From Liolophura sinensis (lineage: Eukaryota; Mollusca; Polyplacophora; Chitonida; Chitonidae), in contig NC_088306.1 of the NCBI RefSeq assembly GCF_032854445.1, positions 3,282,373-3,346,372 of the forward strand: a DNA stretch of 64,000 nt, read 5' to 3'. Each line of letters starts with the position of its first letter. Positions within the stretch are counted from its first letter, which is position 1. Positions 23,240-34,784 of the stretch are shown in pieces. A program made the position numbers and the translations under genes. The notes beneath the pieces were generated by a model, which worked only from the letters and a program-made list of their open reading frames with translations, was not told the DNA's origin and did not search any database.

Positions 23240-26200
23240 ATGAATTCAACGGGCAAGGGGAGAAACTCCGAACATGAAGTTGACAGTGGTTGGGCTTGGA
23301 TGATCGTGTGTGGTATGTGACGTATCTAGAGGTTATTTTTACTTATATTAGTAATATCTGTCCCTAATCGCCATCAGAATCCCTCGCTGGCTCATTCGTC
23401 GAAAACGTTCGTCCAGCCGCAGCTGATTGGCTTTTGACCCATATGGTCACAGGTTCGAACCCAGCTCTTGGTAGTTCACGTGTCTTACACGCAGCAGAAT
23501 TATCAGGAAAGTGGCGTAGAGCGGTGGTTTACCCCGGGTACTCCTGTTTTCTACACCTGAAAAGCGTCCGTATGATACTTTACCATGGCACTATACATAA
23601 AATGTAAATCTTAGCCTCGATATATAATGCCACAAATGTGTAAATAATCAGCGGTACGTCATACATATACATGGCTGATACTAGAATGTTTGCTTTTTAC
23701 AGCCATCGTTTTCGCCTACATTAGCAGTGCTGTGTTAATCGAAGCGATTGTAGGCTAATTTGATTGTAGCTTCCATTACTATGCGTGGCAAAGACCTGCA
23801 TAAGTTACCATAATATATAGTTACAACAGACTTAGCCTACGATCGTTTTCCACAAACGACGCTTGCGATGGCTAAGATGGGTTTTTGAATGGATTTATTT
23901 GAGTTAAGAATTGTTTTTCAGGTCTGATTCTCTATTCCCTTAAGTCGCCCATTCTCTATTATCTTAAGTCGCCCATTCTCTATTATCTTAAGTCGCCCAT
24001 TCTCTATTCCCTTAAGTCGCCCATTCTCTATTACCTCAAATCGCACATTCTCTATTCCCTTAAGTTGCCCATTCTCTATTACTTAAGTCGCCCATTCTCT
24101 AGTCCCTTAAATCGCCCATTCTCTATTCCCTTGTCGCCCATTCTCTAGTCCCTTAAGTCGCCCATTCTCTAGTCCCTTAAGTCGCCTGTTCTCTATTATC
24201 TTAAGTCGCCCATTTTCTATTACCTTAAGTCGCCCATTCTCTATTCCCTTAAGGCGCCCATTCTCTATTCCCTTAAGTCGCTCATTCTCTATTCCCTTAA
24301 GGCGCCCATTTTCTATTCCCTTAAGTCGTCCATTCTCTATTACCTTAAGTCGCCCATTCTCTATTCCCTTAAGGCGCCCATTCTCTATTCCCTTAAGGCG
24401 CCCATTCTCTATTCCCTTAAGTCGCCCATTCTCTATTCCCTTAAGGCGCCCATTTTCTATTCCCTTAAGTCGCCCATTCTCTATTCCCTTAAGTCGCTCA
24501 TTCTCTATTCCCTTAAGTCGCCCATTTTCTATTCCCTTAAGTCGCCCATTTTCTATTACCTTAAATCGCCCATTCTCTATTCCCATAAGTCGCCCATATA
24601 CAAGAAATATTCTTGAGTGCAGCGTAAAACACCAATCAAACAAATAAATCAGTCGAAACCCTTCAGTGTTATGCTTTCTTCAATTCTACAAAAAGACACA
24701 TTATCGTGATTGGGCACTCTCAGTTTCACAGCCGGAGTTTGTTGTCGGGGAGTTGGTGGAAATACATGAAAAACGGTGTTTACACTGAAGACCTTACGCT
24801 ACAACCCATTTTTAAAATAACCATGGCTCAAGATTCTGCTTTACGCTTGCGCCACCTCATGGGATTAAACAATATGCCTCGTCCCCATTGTAATTTGCAA
24901 AACGTCGAAGGTGTACTCGGAGCACTACAGCTTGCTTCACCCATTAACCAGCCACGTAAACGTATAACTAAAAAATCCTTGGGTATAGTTTAAAACAAAA
25001 ACAGTCCAATATATACATTAATAAATAATTATGCTGACGTATTGTGATTATATTATCTCAAGTTATTTATTATATATTTCTTTATATTTATTGTATTTTC
25101 TAGTGGGCGGACCACTTATAGTAACAAATGAGCCTTGCGCGCATCACATTAATAAGTTGTCGTTTATTTTCTGTCTTACAAGGGAGAGGCGGGAGACGAT
25201 TGCGGTGCGGAGATTCCCTACTGCATGCTCGGTGTGGTATTCACAGAGTTTATGTTATAATCAATGTTTTAATGCCGTCCACGAATGATGGGCAAAACAA
25301 AACGGAGGAATAACTACCTATATATATATATATATATATTTCGCATGTCATCCTGGAAACTTTGTGGCTTAAGTTTAAGCTGAACTTTCAGCACGTCATA
25401 CCTCACACTATGAGCAAGCTGATACTTTCAAAAAAAATAATCTGTTGAAGTTAACAGAAAGTCTTTTATCTGAGTGATAAAATATTCAATTGATACAACA
25501 TAACGATTCTACTAGACTAACAGAATAGTATGTTGAATTTTACACATTACTTTGTTATAATAACAGAATACATTCTAGCATCACTCAGACTTTCAGTTAA
25601 ATTTTACAGATTATTTGAGTGTATGAGCAATGCTGACTGTCATGTTGGCCGATACAGGAAAGATGTACAACGTTTACGTCAACCTCTCGAGAAATTAGTT
25701 AATACAGTTTTGCAAGTTATAAAAGCAAGTGAATTCATCGATCCATAATTACAATCAAAATATTCAAACGCAAGATAAATGTATGTCAAACACGAATGTT
25801 ATTCGAACTTCCTGCGAAGATCAACATTAGTGCATACTGACCTGTTTAAAAAGAACTGTACCCTTTCAATAACACACTATTTATTTTATTGAAAAAAGAA
25901 ACAATTACGTTACCTACAAATGAATATGGGTGAGTATATCCTTAAATAAAAATCATCTAAAAAGATAAATACTTAAATCTGGCAAAAAGTTGCGCGTACT
26001 TTATTTTACGGAAAAGTGTCTCTCCTGTATGGGTGAATCACATTTTATGAACTTCAGTAACCTCCTGTATACTAACCATGCAGCAGTTTGCTGATTACTT
26101 CTGTCATCTCCGTTTTCTTGTTTGTTTGTTGTTGTTGGGTTTTTTTGGGGGTTTTTTTTGTTTTTTTTTTTTGTTTTTTTTTTGTTTTTTTTTCATTTCT

Positions 26201-29200
26201 TTACAATTTCTAGAAACCAACCCTGATTTGTCGATTTTCAGGAACATTTCTCAGCTGTTTCACGTTCTCGGGGATCACGAGATCTCAGGGGATCATCCTA
26301 GAGGCTCTGGTCAAGTACTATGGTGCCACTACGTCACAGGCTACCATGCTGACCACAGTGTCCATGCTCTGTCTCACAATATTCAGTAAGTTTTATTCTA
26401 GTCTCTGAAGTGGACAGATGTTTTCGATCTGTTATCGAAATGCATGTATATATACTGATGAGACAGACACCGGGATGTAAAAGGGAAACTCCTTGTCACA
26501 TTTTATAATTTGTCATTTTTAATTATCTCTTGTAAGCTAAATTTTCCTGAAATTTTCCTGAATTAGATTCCTTTAAAAAAATAAGGAATTCTGTTGTGAA
26601 ATATCTGTTGTTGTTTTTTATTTTTTTTTAATTCTTACTTTAGGAATTCAAAATGTGCACTCATTCCACTGTCACGTTTTATAATTACCCTATTTCCTCA
26701 ACCTTTTCGCATTTGAAAAACCAACTTTCAATGTAATTTATGCACATTATTACTTTGATTGCGGACACAAAATTACATTTCTTGGATTGACCAATTTCTG
26801 GACTTCACAAAAAGTATAATTTTATCAGTCAACACAGAAAAATGCTTTCAGAATATGCTCAAATAAACACCTTGCAAACATGCGAAAGTGTTCAAGAATT
26901 AGAGTAATTAATGTAACAAAAACACGTCGATGCATATCGTATGATTCCTATGTAACAGGTCTGTTCGGCACCATGCTCGGGGAGCTGTACACAGCTCGCG
27001 TGGTTGTCATGGCAGCCGGTGTCATCGCTTGTACAGGGATGTCACTGGCCAGCCTCGGATTCAGCGTCCCGTACATTGCCGTTACGTTTGGCGTCGGTCT
27101 GGGTGAGTTATATATTATGTCTCCTTTCTTTTCTAGCCTCTCCGAAGACGTGTAGGATAAAGAAACATGAATAATTAGGTCAGTCGTTTCGTTCTGTAAT
27201 CAGGTCATGTACGCATAATTATTTTGCAGCTCTTTCAAATTAAACAAGGGGAATTTTGATTTTGAACTCTTTTAAGGTTGAAGGTAAAAATAGTCATAAT
27301 GCACCACGTGACCTGTCAAGTTGTTTAGCGCAGACGAACGATGGAGAAAATTGAGGAACTGAGCTCTTGTGAACTTCCTCATGGAAAGGTGTGTCATTTG
27401 TGTCTCCAGACAAAGGGCGAGACAGATGATCAGTTAATTAACACCTGCAAAACTTGTCTAGTATTTTTAAAAGTCACATGATTAAGTAGGACTATTTCTA
27501 TTTTCAACAAGAAGAGTTCGAAGTGGAAATTCCCCTATTGTCCTTTGTTGTTTTGTTCGGTGTTGACAAAGTATCGTGTAAGATCCATTTTGTTTTGAGC
27601 AGGATTATGTAGGGCCACATTTGTGATGTGGCATCTTGAACACTTCTTTTATCACTCCAGGAGGGGGGTGGGGGGTGGGGGGGGGGCATACGTGGAAAGG
27701 TCTGCAGCAACCTGCGGATGGTCATGGATTTTCCCCGGTTTGCTCCCATCACAATACTGGCCGCCGCCTTATAAGTGAAATATTCTTAAGTGCGTCATAA
27801 AACATCAATCAAATAAATAAATAATTACAGGGGAACCTCCGTGGCCGAGTGTTTGGCATGTTAGCGCAGCAGAATACTTCATAAATTGAGGAAACTTTGC
27901 CAACTAAATTAATTCGAGCGTAAATGTGTAGTCGATTGTTCCAGGCTGCCTTTAGCGTCTTTCTCATGGACAGCAACAAGACAGTGTTCAATTCATCAGA
28001 ACCAGCGGACGGTCGCGTGTTTCCCCAGGGCTCTTCCCGGTTTCCTCCCACCATAATGCTGGCTGCCGTCGTGAAGTGAAATATTCTTGAGCACGATATA
28101 AAACACCAATCAAATAAACAAATGAAATCAATTTATCAGCTTGGAACAAAATTGCCTTTGCGTTGGAAAACGTGCCTTGAGGCGTATATCACCCTTTAGA
28201 TGACAAACTTAAGATATTTTTTTTTCCATTTCATCATTGCTGCAGGCACCGGTAACGGGCTGATGTACGGGAACTGTCTAGCTATGGTTGGAGCGTATTT
28301 CCAAAAGAAGAGAGCTTTGGCCAACAGTATGGCGTTGTCCGGGGCTAGCCTAGGTCAAATGGCGATTCCTCCATTCATCGGCGTCATCGTTGAGGAATAC
28401 TCCGTGAAGGGAGCTCTTCTGATTCTGGGTGGCGTGTACCTGCAAATCGTCATTGTTGGCGCTCTTTTTCGCCCAATCTCTGTTATCATCACACCGGAAA
28501 CGTCCCTTGATGTGTTGCTGAGCATCCGCTCGTTAGACAAAGGAGAGTACGATCCAGAAAGGAGAGAACTCAGTATTTCTCCTGATGACGCGTCCTCGGT
28601 ACTAAGCGATGAGAGCCAACAAAGGTTTGTCGACATCCTGAAAAATAAAGTTCATCGAGAAGAAGGAATGATCAATAAAATTGCAAGCTTTGGCGGAAGC
28701 ACGACGAGTAAAATATTTTTCCCGTACGCAAGTGGACATAACATAATGTCTGCGTCGCTTGCCAATCTACAACGCATCAACCATAAAGTAGAAATTGCTA
28801 TGAGCCAAATAATATCCATCGAGTCCATTGACGAGGAGAGGGAATGTACAAGATACTGTGGATGTTGCTGCCGATGGAATATACCAAAAGTCATCGACTT
28901 TTCCGTTTTGAAAAACTTCAAAGTTTTATTCTTCTGTGTGTTTTACTTCGGACTGCAATTCACCGCGCTTGACTTTGCCTTGTTTTTGCCATCCATCGTA
29001 GCCGATAGAGGGATAGATGATTACCGGGCAGGCCTGCTACTGTCGATAGGTGGCGTTGCGGATCTGATAGGCCGCCTTACGTGCGGCATCGTCGCTAACT
29101 ACGGACTTTGCGCGCGCTACAAAATCGTTGCGGGCTGTGCAGTAACAATGGGTATAAATGTCTTGGTTTTCCTGACTGCTAATGCGTATTGGCAAATGGC

Positions 29201-30503
29201 CATTCAGTATGCAATTAGCAACGCAACCTTAGGTGCCAATGTGGCTTTGCTACCTCTGGTGGTGATAGAATCCCTGGGACTTGAACTCCTACCCAAGGTG
29301 CTTGGGTTAATCTTGTTCTCAGCAGGATTAGGTCCGTCTTTCGGACAAGCCGTGTTAGGTAAGTCAGTGTTTGTGAATGGGGAACTTTACTCGCAAAACG
29401 TAATTTAGGTCAAGGCTGCGTAGTCTGTTGTTCTTACCTTCTTCTCGGCAAACTGGTAACGTATTCATGGTATTGCTAAACACATTGCCAGAGAACAATT
29501 ACCCAGTCAACTCAGACCCGATTTGTCATTTCACAGGAAAAGGTACCCCACTCTTTCTAACATCATTTAAAACAGATGGTAATATCTCTTTTGCAGGTGC
29601 TTTATTTATTTATATATTTATCCCATTGGCGCTTGACGTCATAACTCAGGAATGTTTCACTTATATCATGCCTGCCAATTCCATGAGACTGGAGCTCGGG
29701 GAAAACTACCCACTTCTGTAAAGTTTCTAGCGAACACTACTTACACGTCATATTGCAGGTCAAGGTCTTCAAAGAACACCAGTGTCCGAAAAAGGTTCCA
29801 CGAAAACCAAGAACCATAACAAGGAACATACAGCGCATGCGCCGCTCTCATTTGCTTCACATCAATGCCATAACTAACCCATTTTGTAAAGAAATCTTGA
29901 ACAACGCCGAGGTCATTGGGGTCACGGTGATGAGGCAGGAAGTGATGTCACGGAACACAAAACCTTTTTCTGAATCTTTGTTTCTAGCAATACTTTGCTC
30001 ACATTCATTCTCTCTATCAAAAATATACTCAGCGTGATTCTAACCAACACCTGAAACTATTTTATTAATGAACATTGATTAAATAGTTCCGCGCGTCGGT
30101 ACCAGTGGTGAGGCTAAGCTTCAACAAGCCCATGCGCGTCGCGCGGCCTTCAAAGGTCAAACCAGCCTAGTGATGTAAAGCGAACGTAGGCAGTGACGCA
30201 CCCGCATTAAGGAACATATAGGAATGGCGTACCTTTTCGCACAATGTTCTGTGTTCCCTCCAACATTAAACTGACCAACCTTGCTTAGTCACAGAAGCGT
30301 GCATGGATTCTTTTTTTTTTTTTTTAGGATTGTTGAAAGACCAGACAGGTGGTTTTGATGCCGTGCTGATTCTACTTGGGATCACGGGCATTCTATCTGG
30401 TGTGCTGTTAGTCTTCTACCCGTTTGTGAGGCGGCTGGAGGATAGACGTGAGCGGAAGAGGAGGGAGGACGAGGTGAAGAGAAAACAGAAACTACAAAGA
30501 TAA
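23240..30503 (+). CDS. SLC16/monocarboxylate transporter-like gene, paralogue 2 (5 exons, 549 aa)
   Basis: Exons: 23240-23312, 26242-26385, 26959-27102, 28246-29358, 30328-30503, all introns phase 1, exactly as in the paralogue 9 kb upstream; exons 2 and 3 are 144 bp in both. An in-frame TGA at 23207 lies upstream, so the ATG at 23240 is the first available. The N-terminal signature is altered to VDSGWAWMIV. Residues 138-145 (YFQKKRAL) keep the second MCT motif. D393 and R397 in TM8 (DLIGR) keep the Asp/Arg pair, but the TM1 lysine is replaced by R38 (GITRSQG). The TM6-TM7 loop (about residues 198-335) is some 40 residues longer than in paralogue 1 and ends in a Cys-rich stretch (YCGCCCRW) just before TM7. 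The C-terminus is a highly basic and acidic tail. A plasma-membrane solute carrier is expected; substrate unknown, and the divergent TM1 suggests a changed specificity or mechanism. Confidence 0.92.
23380..23600 (+). repeat. Possible tRNA-derived SINE of a third kind
   Basis: CGCTGGCTCATTCGTC resembles an A box, and GGTCACAGGTTCGAACCCAG is a good tRNA-type B box. The GTGGTTTACCCCGGGTACTC stretch after it resembles bodies of other molluscan tRNA-SINEs. It lies in intron 1 of transporter 2. Only one clear copy is in the window. Confidence 0.4.
23929..24597. repeat. 24-bp minisatellite, about 28 copies, in intron 1 of transporter 2
   Basis: The unit reads CCCTTAAGTCGCCCATTCTC + TATT, with variants AAGGCG, AAATCG and ATTATC. 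Because 24 is a multiple of three, the minus strand stays open for 178 codons as an eight-residue repeat (NGRLKGIE); this is not a gene. The array stops at a SINE 3' scrap. Confidence 0.95.
24600..24652 (+). mobile_element. SINE family 1, 3'-terminal scrap at the array edge
   Basis: CAAGAAATATTCTTGAGTGC and AACACCAATCAAACAAATAA directly abut the end of the 24-bp array. Confidence 0.8.
25317..25341. repeat. (TA)n microsatellite
   Basis: A short uninterrupted run of TA dinucleotides in intron 1 of transporter 2. Confidence 0.9.
25451..25600. mobile_element. Palindromic MITE-like element, family D copy 2
   Basis: Starts TTAACAGAAAGTCTTTTATC and ends GACTTTCAGTTAA, with TCTGAGTGAT / ATCACTCAGA inside the arms. 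It is about 150 bp long and lies in intron 1 of transporter 2. Confidence 0.6.
26120..26215. repeat. T-rich/G-run tract upstream of exon 2 of transporter 2
   Basis: Long T runs broken by single G and GGGGG. It serves as an extended pyrimidine-type tract before the exon-2 acceptor at 26240-26241. A cryptic acceptor (TTTCTAG) lies earlier, near 26207-26213. Confidence 0.6.
27690..27828 (+). mobile_element. SINE family 1, 5'-truncated, intron 3 of transporter 2
   Basis: Begins TACGTGGAAAGGTCTGCAGC and ends CAATCAAATAAATAAATAAT. A G-rich run (27661-27687) precedes it. Confidence 0.85.
27832..28130 (+). mobile_element. SINE family 1 with replaced middle, intron 3 of transporter 2
   Basis: The head GGAACCTCCGTGGCCGAGTG starts right after the tail of the preceding SINE. 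Unrelated sequence follows (about 27870-28000), then CCCAGGGCTCTTCCCGGTTT to the A-rich tail. Two copies thus lie head to tail. Confidence 0.75.
29605..29675 (-). mobile_element. Degraded SINE family 1 3' end
   Basis: TTTATTTATTTATATATTTA, GGCGCTTGACGTC and AGGAATGTTTCACTTATATC are recognisable but diverged. It lies in intron 4 of transporter 2. Confidence 0.4.
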
Positions 30504-30539
30504 ATCTGGAAGATGATATATAGAGGGAATTAAGAACTA

Positions 30540-30680
30540 TCGTTTGTGGGAAGGTCATGCCAACAACTCGCGGTTGGTCATGCGTTTCCGATTTCCTCCC
30601 AAAACAGCGCTGGCCACCGTCGAATAAGTGAAATATAAGTCCAGTGTGAAACACTATTCGAATAAATCAAGTAAATTAAA
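30540..30680 (+). mobile_element. SINE family 1, 5'-truncated, in the 3' UTR of transporter 2
   Basis: GTGGGAAGGTCATGCCAACA to TTCGAATAAATCAAGTAAAT. It starts about 40 bases after the stop codon and contributes an AATAAA. Confidence 0.75.
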
Positions 30681-30835
30681 AATTATACCCCACCCATGTA
30701 TTTATCTATCCCATGTTGGTGGTGGTGCAGAGCATGTGATATGCCAGAAAGCTTCAGTCAGGTTGGCATGGGGATGTGATGTTGTCTAGAGATTTTGAGG
30801 CTTTGTGATGGCAATCATTGTGCGGGAAGAAGGAG

Positions 30836-30855
30836 GGGGGGGGGGGGGGGGGGGT
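30836..30855. repeat. Poly-G run
   Basis: About 19 consecutive G residues, interrupted only by the line of assembly given. It may be hard to sequence accurately. Confidence 0.85.
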
Positions 30856-31082
30856 AATTTGCTAGTCTATACTATAAACATCTATATGAGAAGCCAGAAT
30901 AAAAATCCGTGAATTAATATTCGTACATAATTATGCAGATTCTTCTTCAGTGTCACGTGTATTTAGACGTGTACTTAGACGTGTATTTTGTGTATGTATG
31001 AAATAGAATATATGTGTATGATAGAATATTATTTCTATTTACGGAATGAGTGAATGAGTGTGGCTCAACCCTACCACGGCAA

Positions 31083-31216
31083 TATTTCAGCCATATCCCA
31101 CGACCATCCGCAGGTTGCTGGAAAACCTTCCCACGTACGACCGGAGACGAATCCAGCGTAAGCTGGACTTGAACTCACAGCGGCTGCACTGGCAGGCCAA
31201 CCACTCGACCAGGAAT
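31083..31216 (-). mobile_element. SINE family 1, 3'-truncated
   Basis: CCCACGACCATCCGCAGGTT through GTAAGCTGGACTTGAACTCA to CAACCACTCGACC. It keeps the B box but loses the usual 3' end. Confidence 0.8.
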
Positions 31217-31705
31217 TATGAGTAATGCATTTTGATTGGCAGTATATATATACCATCTACAACATACATGTATAGCAAAACATATGCATATATATATTGA
31301 AGAATATTTTGTTTATCAATGTATTTTTGATCGGTTATACGTTTTAGGTTTACTTAGTATGAATATAAAGCAAAGCTCCCTATTACGATAGTTTATTACG
31401 GTAACTTTTTATAGTATGTCGTACACGAGATCGCCCACATCCGGGCGACGCGAAGTCAGTCGTTCCTTACGCAACATCAAAATATTGTGTAAATAAGATG
31501 GAAATTGATACATAATGCCACCTCTATGTAGTGGCGATATAAACCGCGGACCACGCTTTGTTAACAACATAAATCTGCTGCAGGCGATAAAGTTCCCGGA
31601 TGTTCACGCTCTCCAATGGACGTCAGTTGCTTACATGTGCGTTTTCTAGAATGTTATTAATCAAAAGGCAAAGGCTTTCCGATGTCTATTACTGATCGTT
31701 ACTGT

Positions 31706-31935
31706 TTTTTATTTATTTATTTGATTGGTGTTTTACGCCGTACTGAGGAATATTTCACCATTATGGTGGGAGGAAACCTGGCACAACCCGTGGGAAACCT
31801 AAGACAGGTTGCTCTCACGTACGACGAGAGAGGAAGCATGAGATGGACTAGAACTCACAGCGATCGCATTGCTGAGAGGCTCCTGGATCATTACGCTGCG
31901 CGTGCGCGCTAACCAACTGAGCCAACGGAAGCCCC
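31706..31935 (-). mobile_element. SINE family 1, nearly full length
   Basis: From TTTATTTATTTGATTGGTGT to GCGCTAACCAACTGAGCCAA, so both the tail and the tRNA-like head are present. A small deletion affects the TATACGACGG region. Confidence 0.9.
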
Positions 31936-32667
31936 GTTGTGTTGGAGTTTGTTTTGTTGTCTAAGTGTTATAATAAGGTACTGTTGTACATAAATTCGCT
32001 CCTATATGTGGAAGTTAATGAGATCACAACTGCGTTTTGTCATGCATCGAGTCTTTGTTCAGTAATTCCATTCCGGTATATTAGTTTTTTGTTGTTTCAT
32101 TATTTTATTTATACGACTTGATGGATTAAGAGATCAGTTGCCTGATTAATTGATTGTTTTGTAATCTGCTGCCAGGTGTCCGCTCTACAATTACAAAATC
32201 AAAATTCCCATGACATGCAACGCGACATCTCTGTGAGATTGGCCTTACCAATGATTATTCATACAGCAAATGTCCACCTGAACCAATGGGCTATCATCTC
32301 TAAACGGTCGAAAAGGACGCAGTTGTCCCGGGAATAATGTTTTACCTTTTTTAACGCCAAACTCAAATATTTTTCACATGTATAGCGATGGCCAGTTTTT
32401 ACAAGTGCCTGTAGTAAAACACCAACCTTTGGCAACTTACTGAACAACTACATGTGAGAAGATGCTTGAACGCCATATATGTCTGTATTGGTGGAAACCA
32501 AAACGGCTTCATGAGTGTCGTGAACCACCCGCTGTCACCAAGTACACCTCGTGAACAATGAGGGCGGTGGAGTCTTCAAATTTCTTGTTCACATCCGGGA
32601 TTGAACCTGTACGTCGTGTGCCATAGGTTAGGGGCAGCTCGCCTTATACATTCCTCGCCTCTTTCTG

Positions 32668-32937
32668 ATTTATTTATTTATTTTTTTTATTTGATTGGTG
32701 TTTTAACGCCGTACTCAAGAATGTGTCACTTACGACGGCGGCCAGCATTATCGTGGGTGGAAACCCGGCAGAGCCGGGGGTAAACCCACGACTATCCGCA
32801 GGCTGCTGGAAGACCTTCCCACGTACGGCCGGAGAGGAAGGCAGCATGAGCTGGACTTGAACTGACAGCGACGGCATTGGTGAGAGGCCCCTGGGTCATT
32901 ACGCTGCGCGAGCGCTCTAACCAATTGAACAAGGGAG
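32668..32937 (-). mobile_element. SINE family 1, nearly full length
   Basis: From TTTATTTATTTATTTTTTTT through ACGACGGCGGCCAGCATTAT to GCGCTCTAACCAATTGAACA. The head A box and B box are recognisable on the minus strand. Confidence 0.9.
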
Positions 32938-33559
32938 AAACACACCCCACCCACCCCACATCTTTTGGACACTTTGCGGCTGTAGCCTTCAGTATATATT
33001 GATAATTACTGACAATTCCCATTTCCACGTGACTACACAGTGACCTGTCCATATGATACACGTGCTGTTGTTCCAACACGGTGTCACTGCGCATGTCAAG
33101 TGCCCCTCAATCATTGTTTAATATTGACTGGACTTATATGTTTGAAGTGGATACACCATCACCCGATACGGTTGTATTGTGATTATAGACATACCCCAAA
33201 CAGTCAAAAGTACTTCAAACCATGCCATATGTTGACCCAGGTTGCTTAATCACCACGAAAATAACCCTGTCAATATACAGGATGTAGGATGTGGTAAACA
33301 TTCCTGACCGGGTCATGGGGATATGGTGATACAGGTCATCCTGTGTGTTTCCTGTCTGGTACTCTGTAGTCAGTCTCTCCACTTTGGACTTGTCTGCCAC
33401 ACAAGCTGACTGTGGTGTAATTTACATTTCTGCACAAGACGTTAAAAATATCCGCCGCCTATACCTATGGAAAAACAGTTGCCTCCTTTGGCCTTGTTCA
33501 AGGTGTATTCTATTTGCACCTGAGGCTACCTGTCTCGCTAGGCCACAGTATATACTCAA

Positions 33560-33990
33560 CAAAAACAGCTGTTGTCTGAGTGATGTTAGGATGTATTCTG
33601 TTATTGCAGCCGATTATTCTGTTAAGGCAAAGAAAACACTAAATAAAGTCGTTATCAGATGAAAGACCGTTGAACACTGCCTAGGAAAACAGTTCTTTAT
33701 TTATTTATTTTTTCCGGTTTATTTTAGAATTTTTCTAACTGACTAAAATGCATTTAAAACATAGGATTCTATGATGATCTGTTGAGATAGGACCCAGAGG
33801 GCAATATTTGTCCTTGAAATGGCTTGTCTTTCATCTGACATGATGTACTTCATGCTAGTGTGTTCTATGCCGTTGATTTAAACCTGAAGATTCTATCATA
33901 TTACAAGAACAGAACACATTTTAGCATCATTCAACCTGGAGACAAGAACAGAACAAGTTTTAACATTCACACAACAGACTTTTTTTAAAG
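33560..33990. mobile_element. Nested palindromic elements: family E within family D
   Basis: Family D sequence (GTTGTCTGAGTGATGTTAGG, about 33570) and its inverted partner (TTTTAGCATCATTC, about 33921-33934) flank a family E palindrome at about 33616-33880, whose arms contain TCAGATGAAAGACC and TCTTTCATCTGACATGATG. The two families are side by side at 21.6-22.1 kb but nested here. Confidence 0.5.
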
Positions 33991-34117
33991 TAACGGATTA
34001 TTTTTATTTATTTTTGTTGGGGTCCGAATGACCATTTCAAGAGTCCCTGTGGGTTTGTCATTAGATGATCATTTGGTAGCTTGTTAACACGACGTAATAC
34101 CTGTCCTCACGCTGTGT

Positions 34118-34482
34118 TTGTTATTCTCCCCATTTGTATTCTCCTCATTGTTATGCTGCTCATTTTTATTCTCCTCATTGTTATCATTATTATTTTCCTC
34201 ATTCTTATTGTCCTCATTGTTATTTTCCGCATTGTCATTGTTCTCATTGTTATTCTCCACATTGTTATTGTTCTCTTTGTTATTTTCCTCATTGTTCTTG
34301 TCCTAATTATTTTTGTCCTCATTCTTATGCTCCTCTTTTTTATTCTCCTCATTGTTATTCTCCTTATTGTTATTGTCCTCACTGTTATTCTCCGTATTGT
34401 TATTCTCTACAGTTATTCTCTGCATTGTTATTCTCCTCAGTGTTATTGTCCTCATTGTTATTCTCCGCATTGTTATTCTTTC
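34118..34482. repeat. 15-bp pyrimidine-rich minisatellite, about 24 copies
   Basis: The unit CTCATTGTTATTCTC and variants repeat in frame. All purines but A/G in ATTG are avoided on this strand, giving open frames on both strands (for example 34081-34488 and 34107-34382) that are not genes. Confidence 0.85.
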
Positions 34483-34784
34483 CCTTAGAGGTTTGTAATT
34501 TTTCGTCTACTAGCTCTGATGAAATATCTCGAAACAGATGGCTAATTAACATAATCTATAGAATAACCAATGAAAACGACCGTTCCATCGTAAGCCATAA
34601 CATGTTGTAAAGATCACTAAAGGCTGAACGAAGCGGAAATGGGAACAGTGGACAGATTTGACCAAATTCGTTCATGGAAAAGAGGTTTTATGTATGGAGA
34701 CTACTTATGGTTCATTTGTGGGCGATGGGTGACGCCATTTAGGTGACTGTTAATGAACACACACGTTGAATTGGGCCCTGCCTC

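Larger units (their letters stand above)
30504..30903 (+). terminator. 3' UTR of transporter 2 with SINE-supplied AATAAA
   Basis: The first AATAAA after the stop (30661-30666) lies inside the tail of a SINE fragment at 30540-30680. A second AATAAA is at 30898-30903. Either could direct 3' processing. A poly-G run lies between them at about 30836-30855. Which site is used cannot be told from sequence. Confidence 0.45.

Noticed and set aside
24107-24643. 178-codon minus-strand frame with NGRLKGIE repeats
   Set aside because: It is generated by the 24-bp intronic minisatellite; no start context, promoter or flanking exon was seen.
29753-30037. 94-codon frame in the last intron of transporter 2, preceded by an acceptor-like TATTGCAG
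   Set aside because: No matching donor, no similarity to the transporter family, and the exon 4 to exon 5 join without it restores the family sequence.
31682-31912. Open frames across SINE copies here and at 511, 32.7, 47.3, 54.4 and 57.2 kb
   Set aside because: They are chance frames within SINE sequence, recurring with every copy.
31860-31930. tRNA gene (A and B boxes visible)
   Set aside because: The boxes belong to the tRNA-derived heads of SINE copies; no clover-leaf with an acceptor stem could be formed.
34081-34610. Hydrophobic repeat frames that look like membrane segments
   Set aside because: They are by-products of a 15-bp pyrimidine-rich array open in several frames.
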